This document shows positions 56,480-64,000 of a stretch of DNA of 64,000 bases, in pieces. How positions within the stretch are numbered: the first letter of the stretch is position 1; the number at the start of each line of letters is the position of its first letter. Source of the DNA: Bacillota bacterium (GTDB lineage Bacteria; Bacillota_I; Bacilli_A; Erysipelotrichales; Erysipelotrichaceae). The position numbers and the translations under genes are program-made. The stretch lies in assembly GCA_023388535.1 (NCBI GenBank), contig JAEWFZ010000014.1, positions 62,001 to 126,000 of the forward strand. The letters run 5' to 3'. The notes beneath the pieces were generated by a model. It worked only from the letters and a program-made list of their open reading frames with translations, was not told the origin of the DNA and made no database searches.

Positions 56480-59400
56480 ATGGATCCAATTCGAAAAAGA
56501 GAGCTTATATTACGTAAATTTAACAACGATATCGCCCATCGCGAAGACCTTAATCAAGGGCCACTTAGCGATCTTCAAATCGAAGATATCGCCCGCTTAA
56601 ACCCATTAAAATTAGAAGATTTAAAAGCCGTTAAAAACTTAAGAACAAACGTCATTGAAAGCTATGGCATCATGATTTTAGAAGTCTTAGCTTCCATCCA
56701 ACAGGATGTTGATTTGTATTCTGAAGCCTCGATCGCCAATACCCTATCGGAGCTACAAAAGAAATTAATCAACCTCTCAAAACGCAACCGTTTGTTGTAT
56801 TTAGCGCGTGCGAATACCGCTTCCGCTATCGATTTATTTAAAGAGGACGAAAGTTCGCTTTTTGATTTATTATTCGATAATAAATCGATTCAACTAATTA
56901 AGCTGGACGAAAATTCCAGTCTCCAAGATAAAGCTAAATTCAGTCAAATTCAAAAACTGGTAGCTAACCTGCGTAAACAACAACGAGAGACTGGTCAAAA
57001 CGATTTATATATTGGCTATCCATTTACCATGGGACAATTTGTACTTGATCCTTTTACGATCCGTGCGCCTTTGGCTTTGTTTGGGGTAGAAGCTAAAATC
57101 ACCAACAACAGCATCACCCTTAGCCGTAATGAAAACAGCGAAATCCTATTAAACACTAACTTACTGGTAGCTACTCAAAAATTTACCAATAACTATAAAG
57201 ATTTAATTGATCCGGAAATTGAAGAAGCCAATAGAGAAAGCTTTATAGACGATTTATTAGCTATCTATGCTCAGGAAGGTCTTATCATCGAACGTAAACG
57301 ACCGGAAGCTTTGATTAAGTTTCAATCCTATTTAGCCGAAGAATTTCCAGAGCAAGTGGCGGGTAGCTTTAATTTAGAGCCGGTTATGGTCTTGGGTAAT
57401 TTCCCTAACTATGCGACCGCTTTACAACGCGATTTTAGTAAAATCATTCAATTGGATGTTTACCCACAACATGTCTTAGATTTATTATCTTCCGTCGGTC
57501 AATCCGGATATGAAGAAGCCATAAGCGATGAAGTGGTGGAACCTAATATCCGTTATCAAGAGGCCGATGTGGTCAATATTTCTCAACTCAACGCGTCTCA
57601 GGAAAAAGCCTTGATGATGGTTAAAAAGGGACAAAACCTTGTCATTGAGGGGCCGCCGGGGACAGGAAAATCACAGACGATTACCAATATCATCGCCTCG
57701 GCCTTAGATCAAAAGAAAAATGTTTTAATGGTTTCTGAGAAAAAAGCGGCGATCGATGTGGTTTATTCAAGACTTGGTAATCTCAATCGCTACGCGCTCA
57801 TTCTCGATAATATGAACGATAAAGTACGTTTCTACGACCAATTACAACACTTATTTAGTAATAGCGAAGTGGCCGAAAACGTAGACAATGAGTTTCGTAT
57901 CAATCAAACGATTCAAGCTCAATACGATCAACTTGAAAATTTAGCCAATTTATTAGTCCAAAATATCGATGGTACTACCCTGCTTGATTTATACCGATGG
58001 GTAAAGCCGCTAGAATATGAAACGCCTCAAGGCTTTGAAACTTATGATTTCTATAAGAAACATGTTGATACCCACTACTTGGCTCAACCTTTAGGACAAT
58101 TACAACAAGAAGTTGAAAAGATTTTAGGTCTTGAAGATCGCAAGACCCAAAATAGTTTATTAAAGCTACGTCAAGAAAACTCCTTTTTAAAACATCTAAA
58201 ACATAATCTTACCAGCTATGATGTGCGTTTATACCATCAAGAGCTAATTCGTCTACGCGATCAATACCAAGCCTATCAAAGCAAATCCATGCTAGCGCGG
58301 GTCTTTTCAAAAAATCCAGCCAAAGCCGATGCTGAAGCGTTAATGAACAAGCTCTTTGATAAAGCGGTGGATGCGGATGATGTCATCAGCCTGTCCCATG
58401 TTTTAGAAGTGGTATTGGATAAATATACTGCTTGGATCTCGATGACGAATGATAACCCCGAACAACAAATTCAAATCAGTCAGCAAATTGAGGTCATTGC
58501 TAAACATTTTAACGTTGATTTTGGAGAAGCGGCAAAACGTTTTATTAACTTCCTTGGCTTTGAGAAGATTAATAGTTTTGAACACCAGCATCGACAATTG
58601 ATCACTACGATTAATAATTTCAATCAAATCGTCGCCTCGATCAAAACCAGTGGTCGAGAAAAAGAAGCCGTCGTTCAAAAACGCTTAGCCCAACAGTTGA
58701 TTGCTTCGATCGATACCATGAATCAATCGCGACGCACCAAAGAAATTCAAAGAATTATCGAGCGGAAACGGAAATGGCCGATTAGTAAATTTATCGATCG
58801 TTTCTATGTTGAATTGTTTTCTGGCATTAAAGTCTGGTTATGTACTCCAGAAGTCGTTTCCGATATCTTTCCTTTAAAGCAAGATCTCTTTGATGTCTTA
58901 ATTTATGACGAAGCTTCACAGATTTATGTGGAGAAAGCCATCGGCTCGTTAATGCGTTCTAAACAAGTGGTAGTCGCTGGAGATTCCCAGCAATTACGCC
59001 CTTCTTCCTTGGGCTTTGGCCGCTTCGATTATGCGGATGAAGCAATCGATGATTTCATTGAAACCACCGCCGCCTTGGATGAAGAGAGTTTACTTGATTT
59101 AGCGCGTTTTAAATTTGATTCTACGATTCTAAATTATCACTATCGCTCTCAGTTTGAAGAACTGATTGCTTTTTCCAACGTCGCCTTTTATCGAGATCAG
59201 TTAATTATTGCTCCTAATAAAGTGGCGCCTAGTAGCCCGGCCATTGAAGTAATTAAGATTGAAGATGGGCTTTGGGAGCAGCGCAGAAATCAAGCCGAAG
59301 CGAAACGCGTGGTCGAGTTGGTTGATCAACTATTAAAGACAAGAAGCAACCAAGAAACGATTGGTATTATTACCTTCAACGTCACCCAACAAAACTTGAT

Positions 59401-60163
59401 TAACGATTTATTAAATCAGCACGCTCAAGAGGATAAGGAATTCTCTAGTATTTACCTCAAAGAAATCAATCGCATCGAAGATGGCGAAGATAAATCCCTG
59501 TTTGTTAAGAATATCGAAAACGTACAAGGCGATGAGCGCGATATTATTATCTTTTCAATAACCTATGCTCAAAACAAAGACGGTAAGGTAAGTACTAATT
59601 TTGGCTGGCTCAATCAACAAGGTGGTCAAAACCGGCTTAACGTGGCAATTACCCGCTCAAAACGAAAAATCTATATCGTTACCTCAATCATGCCTTTTGA
59701 GCTTCAGGTCGATCAAGCGGCTAATCTGGGGCCTAAGATTTTTAGAGATTACTTAGCGTACGCGTTTGCTATTTCCAATCAAGATTACGAGACGGTACGT
59801 ACCCTCTTTAAGAAATATGGTCAAGTCGAAAAAACCGTCTTACCCGCTACCGACGATGCCAAGATCAAAAAACTCTTTGAACGCCTAGTGGAAGATGGTT
59901 ATCAAGTTCATGAGAATCTCGGTTTAGGTCAGTTTCGGATTGCGGCGGCCATCGCCAAAGACAATCAGTATCTTTTGGCTTTAGAATTTGATCGTGAGCT
60001 TTATCGTCAACCGGATGCGCGGGTCCGCGATGTTCATCAAGGGACGTATTTAACGGTCAGAGGCTGGCCGATTAAACGGATTTTCTCTCGCGATTTGTAT
60101 CAAGATTTTGAAAAAACGTATCGCTCCATCTTAGAACTATTACATGCAAAAAGAATCAATTAA
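56480..60163 (+). CDS. Large SF1 helicase (DUF4011 / MG140-like) with degenerate nuclease-like C-terminus
   Basis: A UPF1/DNA2-like ATPase of 1227 residues. Order: N-terminal helical domain (1-85), DUF4011-type segment (90-110; LQKKLINLSKRNRLLYL), Walker A EGPPGTGKSQT (390-400), helical insertion (about 480-790), Walker B YDEAS (809-813), GDSQQL (834-839), NVQGDERD (1014-1021) and NVAITRSKRK (1054-1063). A C-terminal Vsr/MTES_1575-like domain follows (about 1125-1215). There the usual RIDLA aspartate is missing (FRIAAAIA, 1152-1159) while the glutamate of LALEFD is kept, so cleavage activity is doubtful. Related genes occur in mycoplasmas (MG140). Monocistronic, with its own promoter and terminator. 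Confidence 0.85.
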   Translation: MDPIRKRELILRKFNNDIAHREDLNQGPLSDLQIEDIARLNPLKLEDLKAVKNLRTNVIESYGIMILEVLASIQQDVDLYSEASIANTLSELQKKLINLSKRNRLLYLARANTASAIDLFKEDESSLFDLLFDNKSIQLIKLDENSSLQDKAKFSQIQKLVANLRKQQRETGQNDLYIGYPFTMGQFVLDPFTIRAPLALFGVEAKITNNSITLSRNENSEILLNTNLLVATQKFTNNYKDLIDPEIEEANRESFIDDLLAIYAQEGLIIERKRPEALIKFQSYLAEEFPEQVAGSFNLEPVMVLGNFPNYATALQRDFSKIIQLDVYPQHVLDLLSSVGQSGYEEAISDEVVEPNIRYQEADVVNISQLNASQEKALMMVKKGQNLVIEGPPGTGKSQTITNIIASALDQKKNVLMVSEKKAAIDVVYSRLGNLNRYALILDNMNDKVRFYDQLQHLFSNSEVAENVDNEFRINQTIQAQYDQLENLANLLVQNIDGTTLLDLYRWVKPLEYETPQGFETYDFYKKHVDTHYLAQPLGQLQQEVEKILGLEDRKTQNSLLKLRQENSFLKHLKHNLTSYDVRLYHQELIRLRDQYQAYQSKSMLARVFSKNPAKADAEALMNKLFDKAVDADDVISLSHVLEVVLDKYTAWISMTNDNPEQQIQISQQIEVIAKHFNVDFGEAAKRFINFLGFEKINSFEHQHRQLITTINNFNQIVASIKTSGREKEAVVQKRLAQQLIASIDTMNQSRRTKEIQRIIERKRKWPISKFIDRFYVELFSGIKVWLCTPEVVSDIFPLKQDLFDVLIYDEASQIYVEKAIGSLMRSKQVVVAGDSQQLRPSSLGFGRFDYADEAIDDFIETTAALDEESLLDLARFKFDSTILNYHYRSQFEELIAFSNVAFYRDQLIIAPNKVAPSSPAIEVIKIEDGLWEQRRNQAEAKRVVELVDQLLKTRSNQETIGIITFNVTQQNLINDLLNQHAQEDKEFSSIYLKEINRIEDGEDKSLFVKNIENVQGDERDIIIFSITYAQNKDGKVSTNFGWLNQQGGQNRLNVAITRSKRKIYIVTSIMPFELQVDQAANLGPKIFRDYLAYAFAISNQDYETVRTLFKKYGQVEKTVLPATDDAKIKKLFERLVEDGYQVHENLGLGQFRIAAAIAKDNQYLLALEFDRELYRQPDARVRDVHQGTYLTVRGWPIKRIFSRDLYQDFEKTYRSILELLHAKRIN

Positions 60164-60175
60164 GATTCTTTTTTT
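60148..60175. terminator. Bidirectional terminator after the helicase gene
   Basis: AAAGAATC-AATTAA-GATTCTTT with A5 before and T7 after; it overlaps the helicase stop and also lies nine bases after the stop of the convergent permease gene. Confidence 0.82.
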
Positions 60176-60183
60176 ATGGACTA

Positions 60184-60951
60184 TTAACTAACTTTAGTAT
60201 CTTTGTAACTTAGAGCTAACGTAGCTAACAGGATTCCAACCACGATATAGCCAAGAATGGCTAGAAAAATACCCGAAGATAAAGGTAGCATTGCCATTTT
60301 TCCTTCAATAGTTAACTCTGGACTAGGGATGTAATAAAGCTGCATCGTTAAGAGGTGGGAAAATGGTTTAGCCAACCAATCGACAGAATGAGATAAGAGT
60401 TCAAAAATCCGTGCAATTAACCCCATACTCAAAAATGGATACAAGATACCACCAGCGTTAGCGCTTTGAAAGAAGGCACTGAGAATCGATGCCAACAAAC
60501 CAAAACCAATTATAGTAGGAATTCTATGAATGGCCTCTATAACTAAGATTTGTACCCAACGATCCGCTAAATTTGGCCCATTACCAACTAAAAGAAACCA
60601 AATTAGATAGTAATAAAGCGCCATCACTAAATAGATTGTCCCTACCATAATGATAAAAACAAATAGTTTAGCTATTAAGTACTTTAATTTTGAAAGTCCT
60701 GTAGAAAAGACCAGCGTCTGGGTTCGATAGGTATAATCATCGCCATAAACCGCATAATAAATCTGGGTACCAAAGATGGTAACTGAAAAGGTAATCACTT
60801 CAAAGCCATAATAAGCTAAGCTGTCTGCTGTTCTCTCACTTAGCGAGAAAAAAAGACTCAGGGTAAAAATCACCAACAAACTGATATAAAAGATATAATT
60901 CGATTTCTTCTTATAAATCCGAGTTAATTCACTTCCGATATAATTAAGCAT
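60184..60951 (-). CDS. ABC transporter permease (ABC-2 type)
   Basis: The 255-residue protein has about six transmembrane segments and an N-terminal cytoplasmic stretch LNYIGSELTRIYKKKSNYIFYI, typical of ABC-2 permeases of small exporters (bacitracin or lantibiotic type). The ATG at 60951 has GGAGGGG six bases upstream and overlaps the ATPase stop by 8 bp; an earlier TTG start is less likely. Substrate unknown. Confidence 0.85.
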   Translation of the reverse strand: MLNYIGSELTRIYKKKSNYIFYISLLVIFTLSLFFSLSERTADSLAYYGFEVITFSVTIFGTQIYYAVYGDDYTYRTQTLVFSTGLSKLKYLIAKLFVFIIMVGTIYLVMALYYYLIWFLLVGNGPNLADRWVQILVIEAIHRIPTIIGFGLLASILSAFFQSANAGGILYPFLSMGLIARIFELLSHSVDWLAKPFSHLLTMQLYYIPSPELTIEGKMAMLPLSSGIFLAILGYIVVGILLATLALSYKDTKVS

Positions 60952-61855
60952 GTTGAGCCCCTCCAATTAAATTAAAATAATATTCTTCTAAGGTAGTTTC
61001 CTCTAAGACCAGTTTGTATAGTTTTTGTTGATTGATAAAGATCGTATTAGCGATCTCATCGATTCCAGAATTTTCAAATTCAGGAATTATCACTTCGTCT
61101 ACATCGTTGACATAAACGTTTGGATAGTTGGCTTTGAGTAAGTTTACTGTTTTATTAGCATCATCGGTTTTGATGATTAATGCTTTTTGCCGTTGATCAT
61201 GAAGTTCTTTGCTCGACATTTCTTCCAAAAGAACACCCTGATCGATAAAACCAAAGCGCGTGGCCATTAAGGCCAATTCCGATAAAATATGGGACGAGAC
61301 GACAAAGGTTTGATTGTTTTCTCTATTAAGTTTTAGAATCAAATTTCTAAAATCAGCAATCCCACTCGGATCTAGACCATTGATTGGTTCATCCAAAATG
61401 ATAAGATCAGGATTTCCAACTAAGGCATTGGCTAAAGCCAGTCGTTGCTTCATGCCCATAGAATAAGCTTTAAATGGTTTTTTAACGCCCCCTAAACCTA
61501 CGAGATTAAGTACCCGATCAATTTCTGAATTATCACGAATTCCTTTTAAATTAGCAGAATACTTGAGGTTATCTCTCGCGTTAAGATAACCAAAGAAGGT
61601 TGGTTCAATCATAAAGCCAATCTGCTTGCGTTGTTTATTAAGGGTTGTGGAAGTTTCGCTTTGGTTGAGTTCAATATTGCCGGAAGTCGGATTAGCTAAG
61701 CCCATCAATAGTTTTAGCAACGTAGTTTTTCCGGCGCCATTTTTGCCAATGAGGCCAAAAATTTCGCCTTGCTTTAACTGGAAATCGACTTGATTTACGG
61801 CTGCGTATTGTTTGTATTTCTTGGTTAGTTGATTGGTTTTAATTAAAACTGACAT
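60944..61855 (-). CDS. ABC transporter ATP-binding protein
   Basis: The 303-residue ATPase partners with the permease that follows. Seen: Walker A LIGKNGAGKTTLLKLL (about 37-52), Q loop, signature YSMGMKQRLALANAL, Walker B LIILDEPINGLDPSG and the H loop VVSSHILSEL, then a C-terminal tail of about 90 residues as in drug- or bacitracin-type exporters. I use the ATG at 61855, five bases after GGAGG; the frame extends ten codons further. The promoter has a dyad in its spacer, suggesting control by a nearby or distant regulator. Confidence 0.92.
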   Translation of the reverse strand: MSVLIKTNQLTKKYKQYAAVNQVDFQLKQGEIFGLIGKNGAGKTTLLKLLMGLANPTSGNIELNQSETSTTLNKQRKQIGFMIEPTFFGYLNARDNLKYSANLKGIRDNSEIDRVLNLVGLGGVKKPFKAYSMGMKQRLALANALVGNPDLIILDEPINGLDPSGIADFRNLILKLNRENNQTFVVSSHILSELALMATRFGFIDQGVLLEEMSSKELHDQRQKALIIKTDDANKTVNLLKANYPNVYVNDVDEVIIPEFENSGIDEIANTIFINQQKLYKLVLEETTLEEYYFNLIGGAQHA

Positions 61856-61883
61856 ATACTCCTCCGCTCTATGTACTATACCC

Positions 61884-61911
61884 ATAATACGTACCCAGAG
61901 GTATAAGTCAA
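61884..61911 (-). promoter_or_regulatory. ABC exporter promoter with dyad in spacer
   Basis: Minus strand: -35 TTGACT (61906-61911), 16-base spacer, -10 TATTAT (61884-61889). The spacer holds TACC-TCTG-GGTA (61892-61903), a short inverted repeat that could be an operator. Confidence 0.5.
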
Positions 61912-61952
61912 TATTAAATACTAAAGATTAATTAAATCTTAAGAATTGCTAA

Positions 61953-61984
61953 AAAAAAGCTCTTAATCGAGGGATTAGAGCTTT
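61953..61984 (-). terminator. Terminator of the aspS-gdhA unit
   Basis: AAAAGCTCTAATC-CCTC-GATTAAGAGCTTTT with one bulged base, continuing into a run of eight T on the minus strand; it overlaps the stop codon at 61975. Confidence 0.8.
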
Positions 61985-63249
61985 TCTTGTTTTCGTTTGA
62001 TTAGTGTTTCAGCTAACCGTTTGTAGCCGATGATATTGGCGGCTTGTAAAAAATTATGATTCAATCGGTAATAGACGATAGCTTGAAGCAGTTGATTATA
62101 AATATTCTTCATATCCGTTTCTAGCTTTTCCATGGTACTTTCAAACGTCCATTCTTGCTGATTTTGATTTTGTATCATTTCGTAGCTGGAAACAATCACA
62201 CCCCCAGCATTAGCGGCTTTGGAAGGTAAATGGGTAATTTCGTGCTCATGTAAATAATCGATGGCTTTACGAGTACAGGCTTTATTACTACCTTCAATAA
62301 TCGCAACAACCCGTGGATCGAGCTGTTTTAAATCGTCTTCATCGATTTCATTTTGGGTTGCGCAAGGCAAAATCAAATCGGCCGGTTTTGTAAATAATTC
62401 TTTATAGCTAGCGAGATTTTGATGCGACCCTTGATACTCGCTAAGCCGCTGTTTCGGATTGGCCTTATAAGCAATCGCCGCCTCAACATCAATACCTTGC
62501 GGATGATAGATAGCTCCCGATGAATCAGAAAGCGATAGGACAATCGCCCCATACTCTAGCGCCTTCTTTGCGGCGTTTAAAGCGACATTACCCGATCCGG
62601 TAATAATTACGCGTTTTTTATTTAAGTCGCTATGTTCGGCCTGTAAATGGGCCTGTGTGAAGTATATCAAGCCATAGCCAGTCGCTTCTGCGCGACCGAT
62701 CGCACCCTGGTCTTCTAAGGCCTTGCCGGTGAAACTGCGGTAAGCATCGTCTTGATACTTTTTCAGCTGATCCACCATGATTGAAATCTCTTTAGCCGAT
62801 ACGCCAATATCCCCTGCCGGAACATCCTGAGTAACGCCAAAATAAGGATGCATATGATCGATGAAAGCGCGACAATACGATTCTATTTCCGTTTCGCTAT
62901 ACTTGCTTGGATCAAAGTCACTCCCCCCTTTGGCACCGCCTAAATCGAGCTGGGCCAAGGAGTTTTTCATGCTTTGTTCAAAAGCTAGAATCTTAAAGAG
63001 CGTGATATCGGCATCTTTGCGAAAGCGTAAGCCCCCCTCAAAAGGACCAAGGATATTAGAATGACCTACCCGATAGGCATGATTAATCAACACTTCTCCT
63101 TGATCGTTTTGCCAAGGAATTAAAACTTCAATTAACCGTTGAGGTTGAGTAATACAGTGAACAATCCAATCTTCAAATAATTCTGGTTGAACTTTCTTAA
63201 GCGGTTCAATCGATTTAAGAAATTCCCCTACCGTTTCAAGATATAGCAT
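61975..63249 (-). CDS. gdhA: Glutamate dehydrogenase, NADP-type
   Basis: It interconverts 2-oxoglutarate plus ammonia and glutamate. The 424-residue enzyme has GPFEGGLRFRKDADITLFKILAFEQSMKNSL (about 68-98) and the catalytic-lysine motif LDLGGAKGGSDFDP (Lys107). A Rossmann domain (VIITGSGNVALNAAKKALEYGA; DSSGAIYHPQGID) and CATQNEIDEDDL follow. The GSDFDP form and the length fit the hexameric small-subunit class that is usually NADP-dependent; cofactor use is inferred. It starts two bases after aspS, an unusual pairing suggesting co-transcription. Confidence 0.94.
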   Translation of the reverse strand: MLYLETVGEFLKSIEPLKKVQPELFEDWIVHCITQPQRLIEVLIPWQNDQGEVLINHAYRVGHSNILGPFEGGLRFRKDADITLFKILAFEQSMKNSLAQLDLGGAKGGSDFDPSKYSETEIESYCRAFIDHMHPYFGVTQDVPAGDIGVSAKEISIMVDQLKKYQDDAYRSFTGKALEDQGAIGRAEATGYGLIYFTQAHLQAEHSDLNKKRVIITGSGNVALNAAKKALEYGAIVLSLSDSSGAIYHPQGIDVEAAIAYKANPKQRLSEYQGSHQNLASYKELFTKPADLILPCATQNEIDEDDLKQLDPRVVAIIEGSNKACTRKAIDYLHEHEITHLPSKAANAGGVIVSSYEMIQNQNQQEWTFESTMEKLETDMKNIYNQLLQAIVYYRLNHNFLQAANIIGYKRLAETLIKRKQEKL

Positions 63250-63251
63250 AT

Positions 63252-64000
63252 TTAGTCCTTTTTAATTTTAAGATGTAACTCATCCAGTTGATCTTCGGTA
63301 ACTGGGGTTGGTGCCATAGTCAATGGATCGCGTGCCGAAGCATTTTTCGGAAAGGCAATGACATCACGAATTGAAGCCCCACCAGTTAAAATCATCGCTA
63401 AACGATCGAGCCCAAAAGCGATACCACCATGGGGTGGTGTGCCATAGTCAAAAGCATCGATAAAGAAACCAAAACGTTTCTTAATTTGCTCTGGGGTAAA
63501 GCCAATGACTTCAAAAAGTTTAGCCTGCATGGCGCCATCGTAAATCCGCATTGAACCTCCAGCCACTTCAAAACCGTTGAGGACTAAATCGTAAGCAATC
63601 GCTTTGATGGCTAATGGATTTTCATCCAATTCCTCCAAGCTATTTATTCGTGGTCGAGTAAACGGGTGGTGGCGAGCCACTAGACGATCATCGGCTTCTT
63701 CAAACATTGGAAATTCCGTGACCCAAGCAAAGTTAAAGCTAGTTTCTTTGACTAAGTCTAATTTATCTCTAAAGAATAAACGTAACGCGCCTAAGGCATT
63801 ACAAGCGATTTCCCATTCGCTAGCGACGATACAGACTAAGTCATCTTCCTTTAAAGCTAAGGTCTCAATTAAGGCTTGAATTTCCGTCTCGCTAAAGAAT
63901 TTGACGGCCGAGCCTTCTAAGCTTTGGTTTTGATATTTTAACGTAACTAAACCTTTAGCTCCATATTTTTTAACTAAATCGGTATAGCCATCGATTTCTC
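63252..64000 (-). CDS. aspS: Aspartyl-tRNA synthetase, C-terminal part
   Basis: It charges tRNA-Asp. The frame is open from the right edge to the stop at 63252, about 249 residues. The first part reads [19 protein letters not shown] (the bacterial GAD insertion domain). [23 protein letters not shown] (class II motif region), [27 protein letters not shown] and the motif 3 [16 protein letters not shown] follow. The N-terminal anticodon-binding domain and start are outside the window. gdhA follows two bases after its stop. Confidence 0.95.
   Translation of the reverse strand, partial: EIDGYTDLVKKYGAKGLVTLKYQNQSLEGSAVKFFSETEIQALIETLALKEDDLVCIVASEWEIACNALGALRLFFRDKLDLVKETSFNFAWVTEFPMFEEADDRLVARHHPFTRPRINSLEELDENPLAIKAIAYDLVLNGFEVAGGSMRIYDGAMQAKLFEVIGFTPEQIKKRFGFFIDAFDYGTPPHGGIAFGLDRLAMILTGGASIRDVIAFPKNASARDPLTMAPTPVTEDQLDELHLKIKKD

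Noticed and set aside
61884..61911. MerR-type promoter with 19-20 base spacer
   Set aside because: The best -10 gives a 16-base spacer, not the long spacer typical of MerR control.

Overview
The window is a gene-dense, low-to-moderate GC Firmicutes chromosome segment of about 60 genes. It carries housekeeping genes in the order expected for Bacilli in the broad sense, and no rRNA, tRNA, insertion sequence, prophage core or CRISPR array was seen. I infer an Erysipelotrichia-type organism from several features: an L27 precursor beside its Prp protease, a DnaE of only about 1020 residues with a decayed PHP site, a short SMC, a large MG140-like helicase (a family also known from mycoplasmas), and secreted proteins with FIVAR, G5, SH3 and dockerin modules. 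No 16S gene is present, so the placement is provisional.

Layout. Positions 1-2,530 hold the start of ruvA, then obg and the L21-Prp-L27 operon, all on the minus strand, behind an L21 leader; a terminator-like hairpin separates rpmA from obg. Positions 2,600-6,750 hold a lipoprotein, a PfkB sugar kinase, typA and a small P-loop kinase. Positions 6,200-11,930 form a dnaE / response regulator / histidine kinase / P-loop kinase operon. Positions 11,967-18,310 form smc-ftsY-ylxM-ackA-nrnA. Positions 18,372-20,556 hold an SOS-like pair: a LexA/HdiR-type repressor divergent from a Y-family polymerase and a small partner gene. They share an operator region with two CTTGAA-N5-TTCAA(G/T) dyads placed exactly on the two promoters.

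Positions 20,569-26,264 are a three-gene cell-surface cluster: a membrane-anchored FIVAR/G5/cadherin-like protein, a secreted glucosaminidase with SH3, FIVAR and dockerin modules, and an unknown anchored protein. Positions 26,340-33,367 are the classic rpsB-tsf-pyrH-frr-uppS-cdsA-dxr-rseP operon read leftwards. Positions 34,802-45,409 keep the Bacillus order ffh, rpsP-khpA-rimM-trmD, rplS, lepB, rbgA, rnhB, dprA, topA, trmFO, xerC. Upstream of ffh are ezrA, a cysteine desulfurase and thiI.

From 49,600 rightwards come rpsD with a structured leader, a moxR / DUF58 / transglutaminase operon, a pyridoxal kinase-like gene, yneF, and a GIY-YIG gene that looks leaderless. Next is an intergenic structured RNA candidate on the minus strand (about 56,245-56,414), followed by a 1227-residue helicase with a degenerate nuclease tail, an ABC exporter pair, NADP-type glutamate dehydrogenase and the C-terminal part of aspS.

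Most transcription units are tightly packed, with 4-base ATGA or 1-base TAATG overlaps. Many promoters I could find rely on an extended -10 (TGN-TATAAT-like) with a poor -35. The most interesting unexplained items are the structured RNA at 56.3 kb, the paired operators of the SOS-like locus, the surface/dockerin cluster, and the dyad over the yneF promoter. I found no complete, clearly new multi-gene system.
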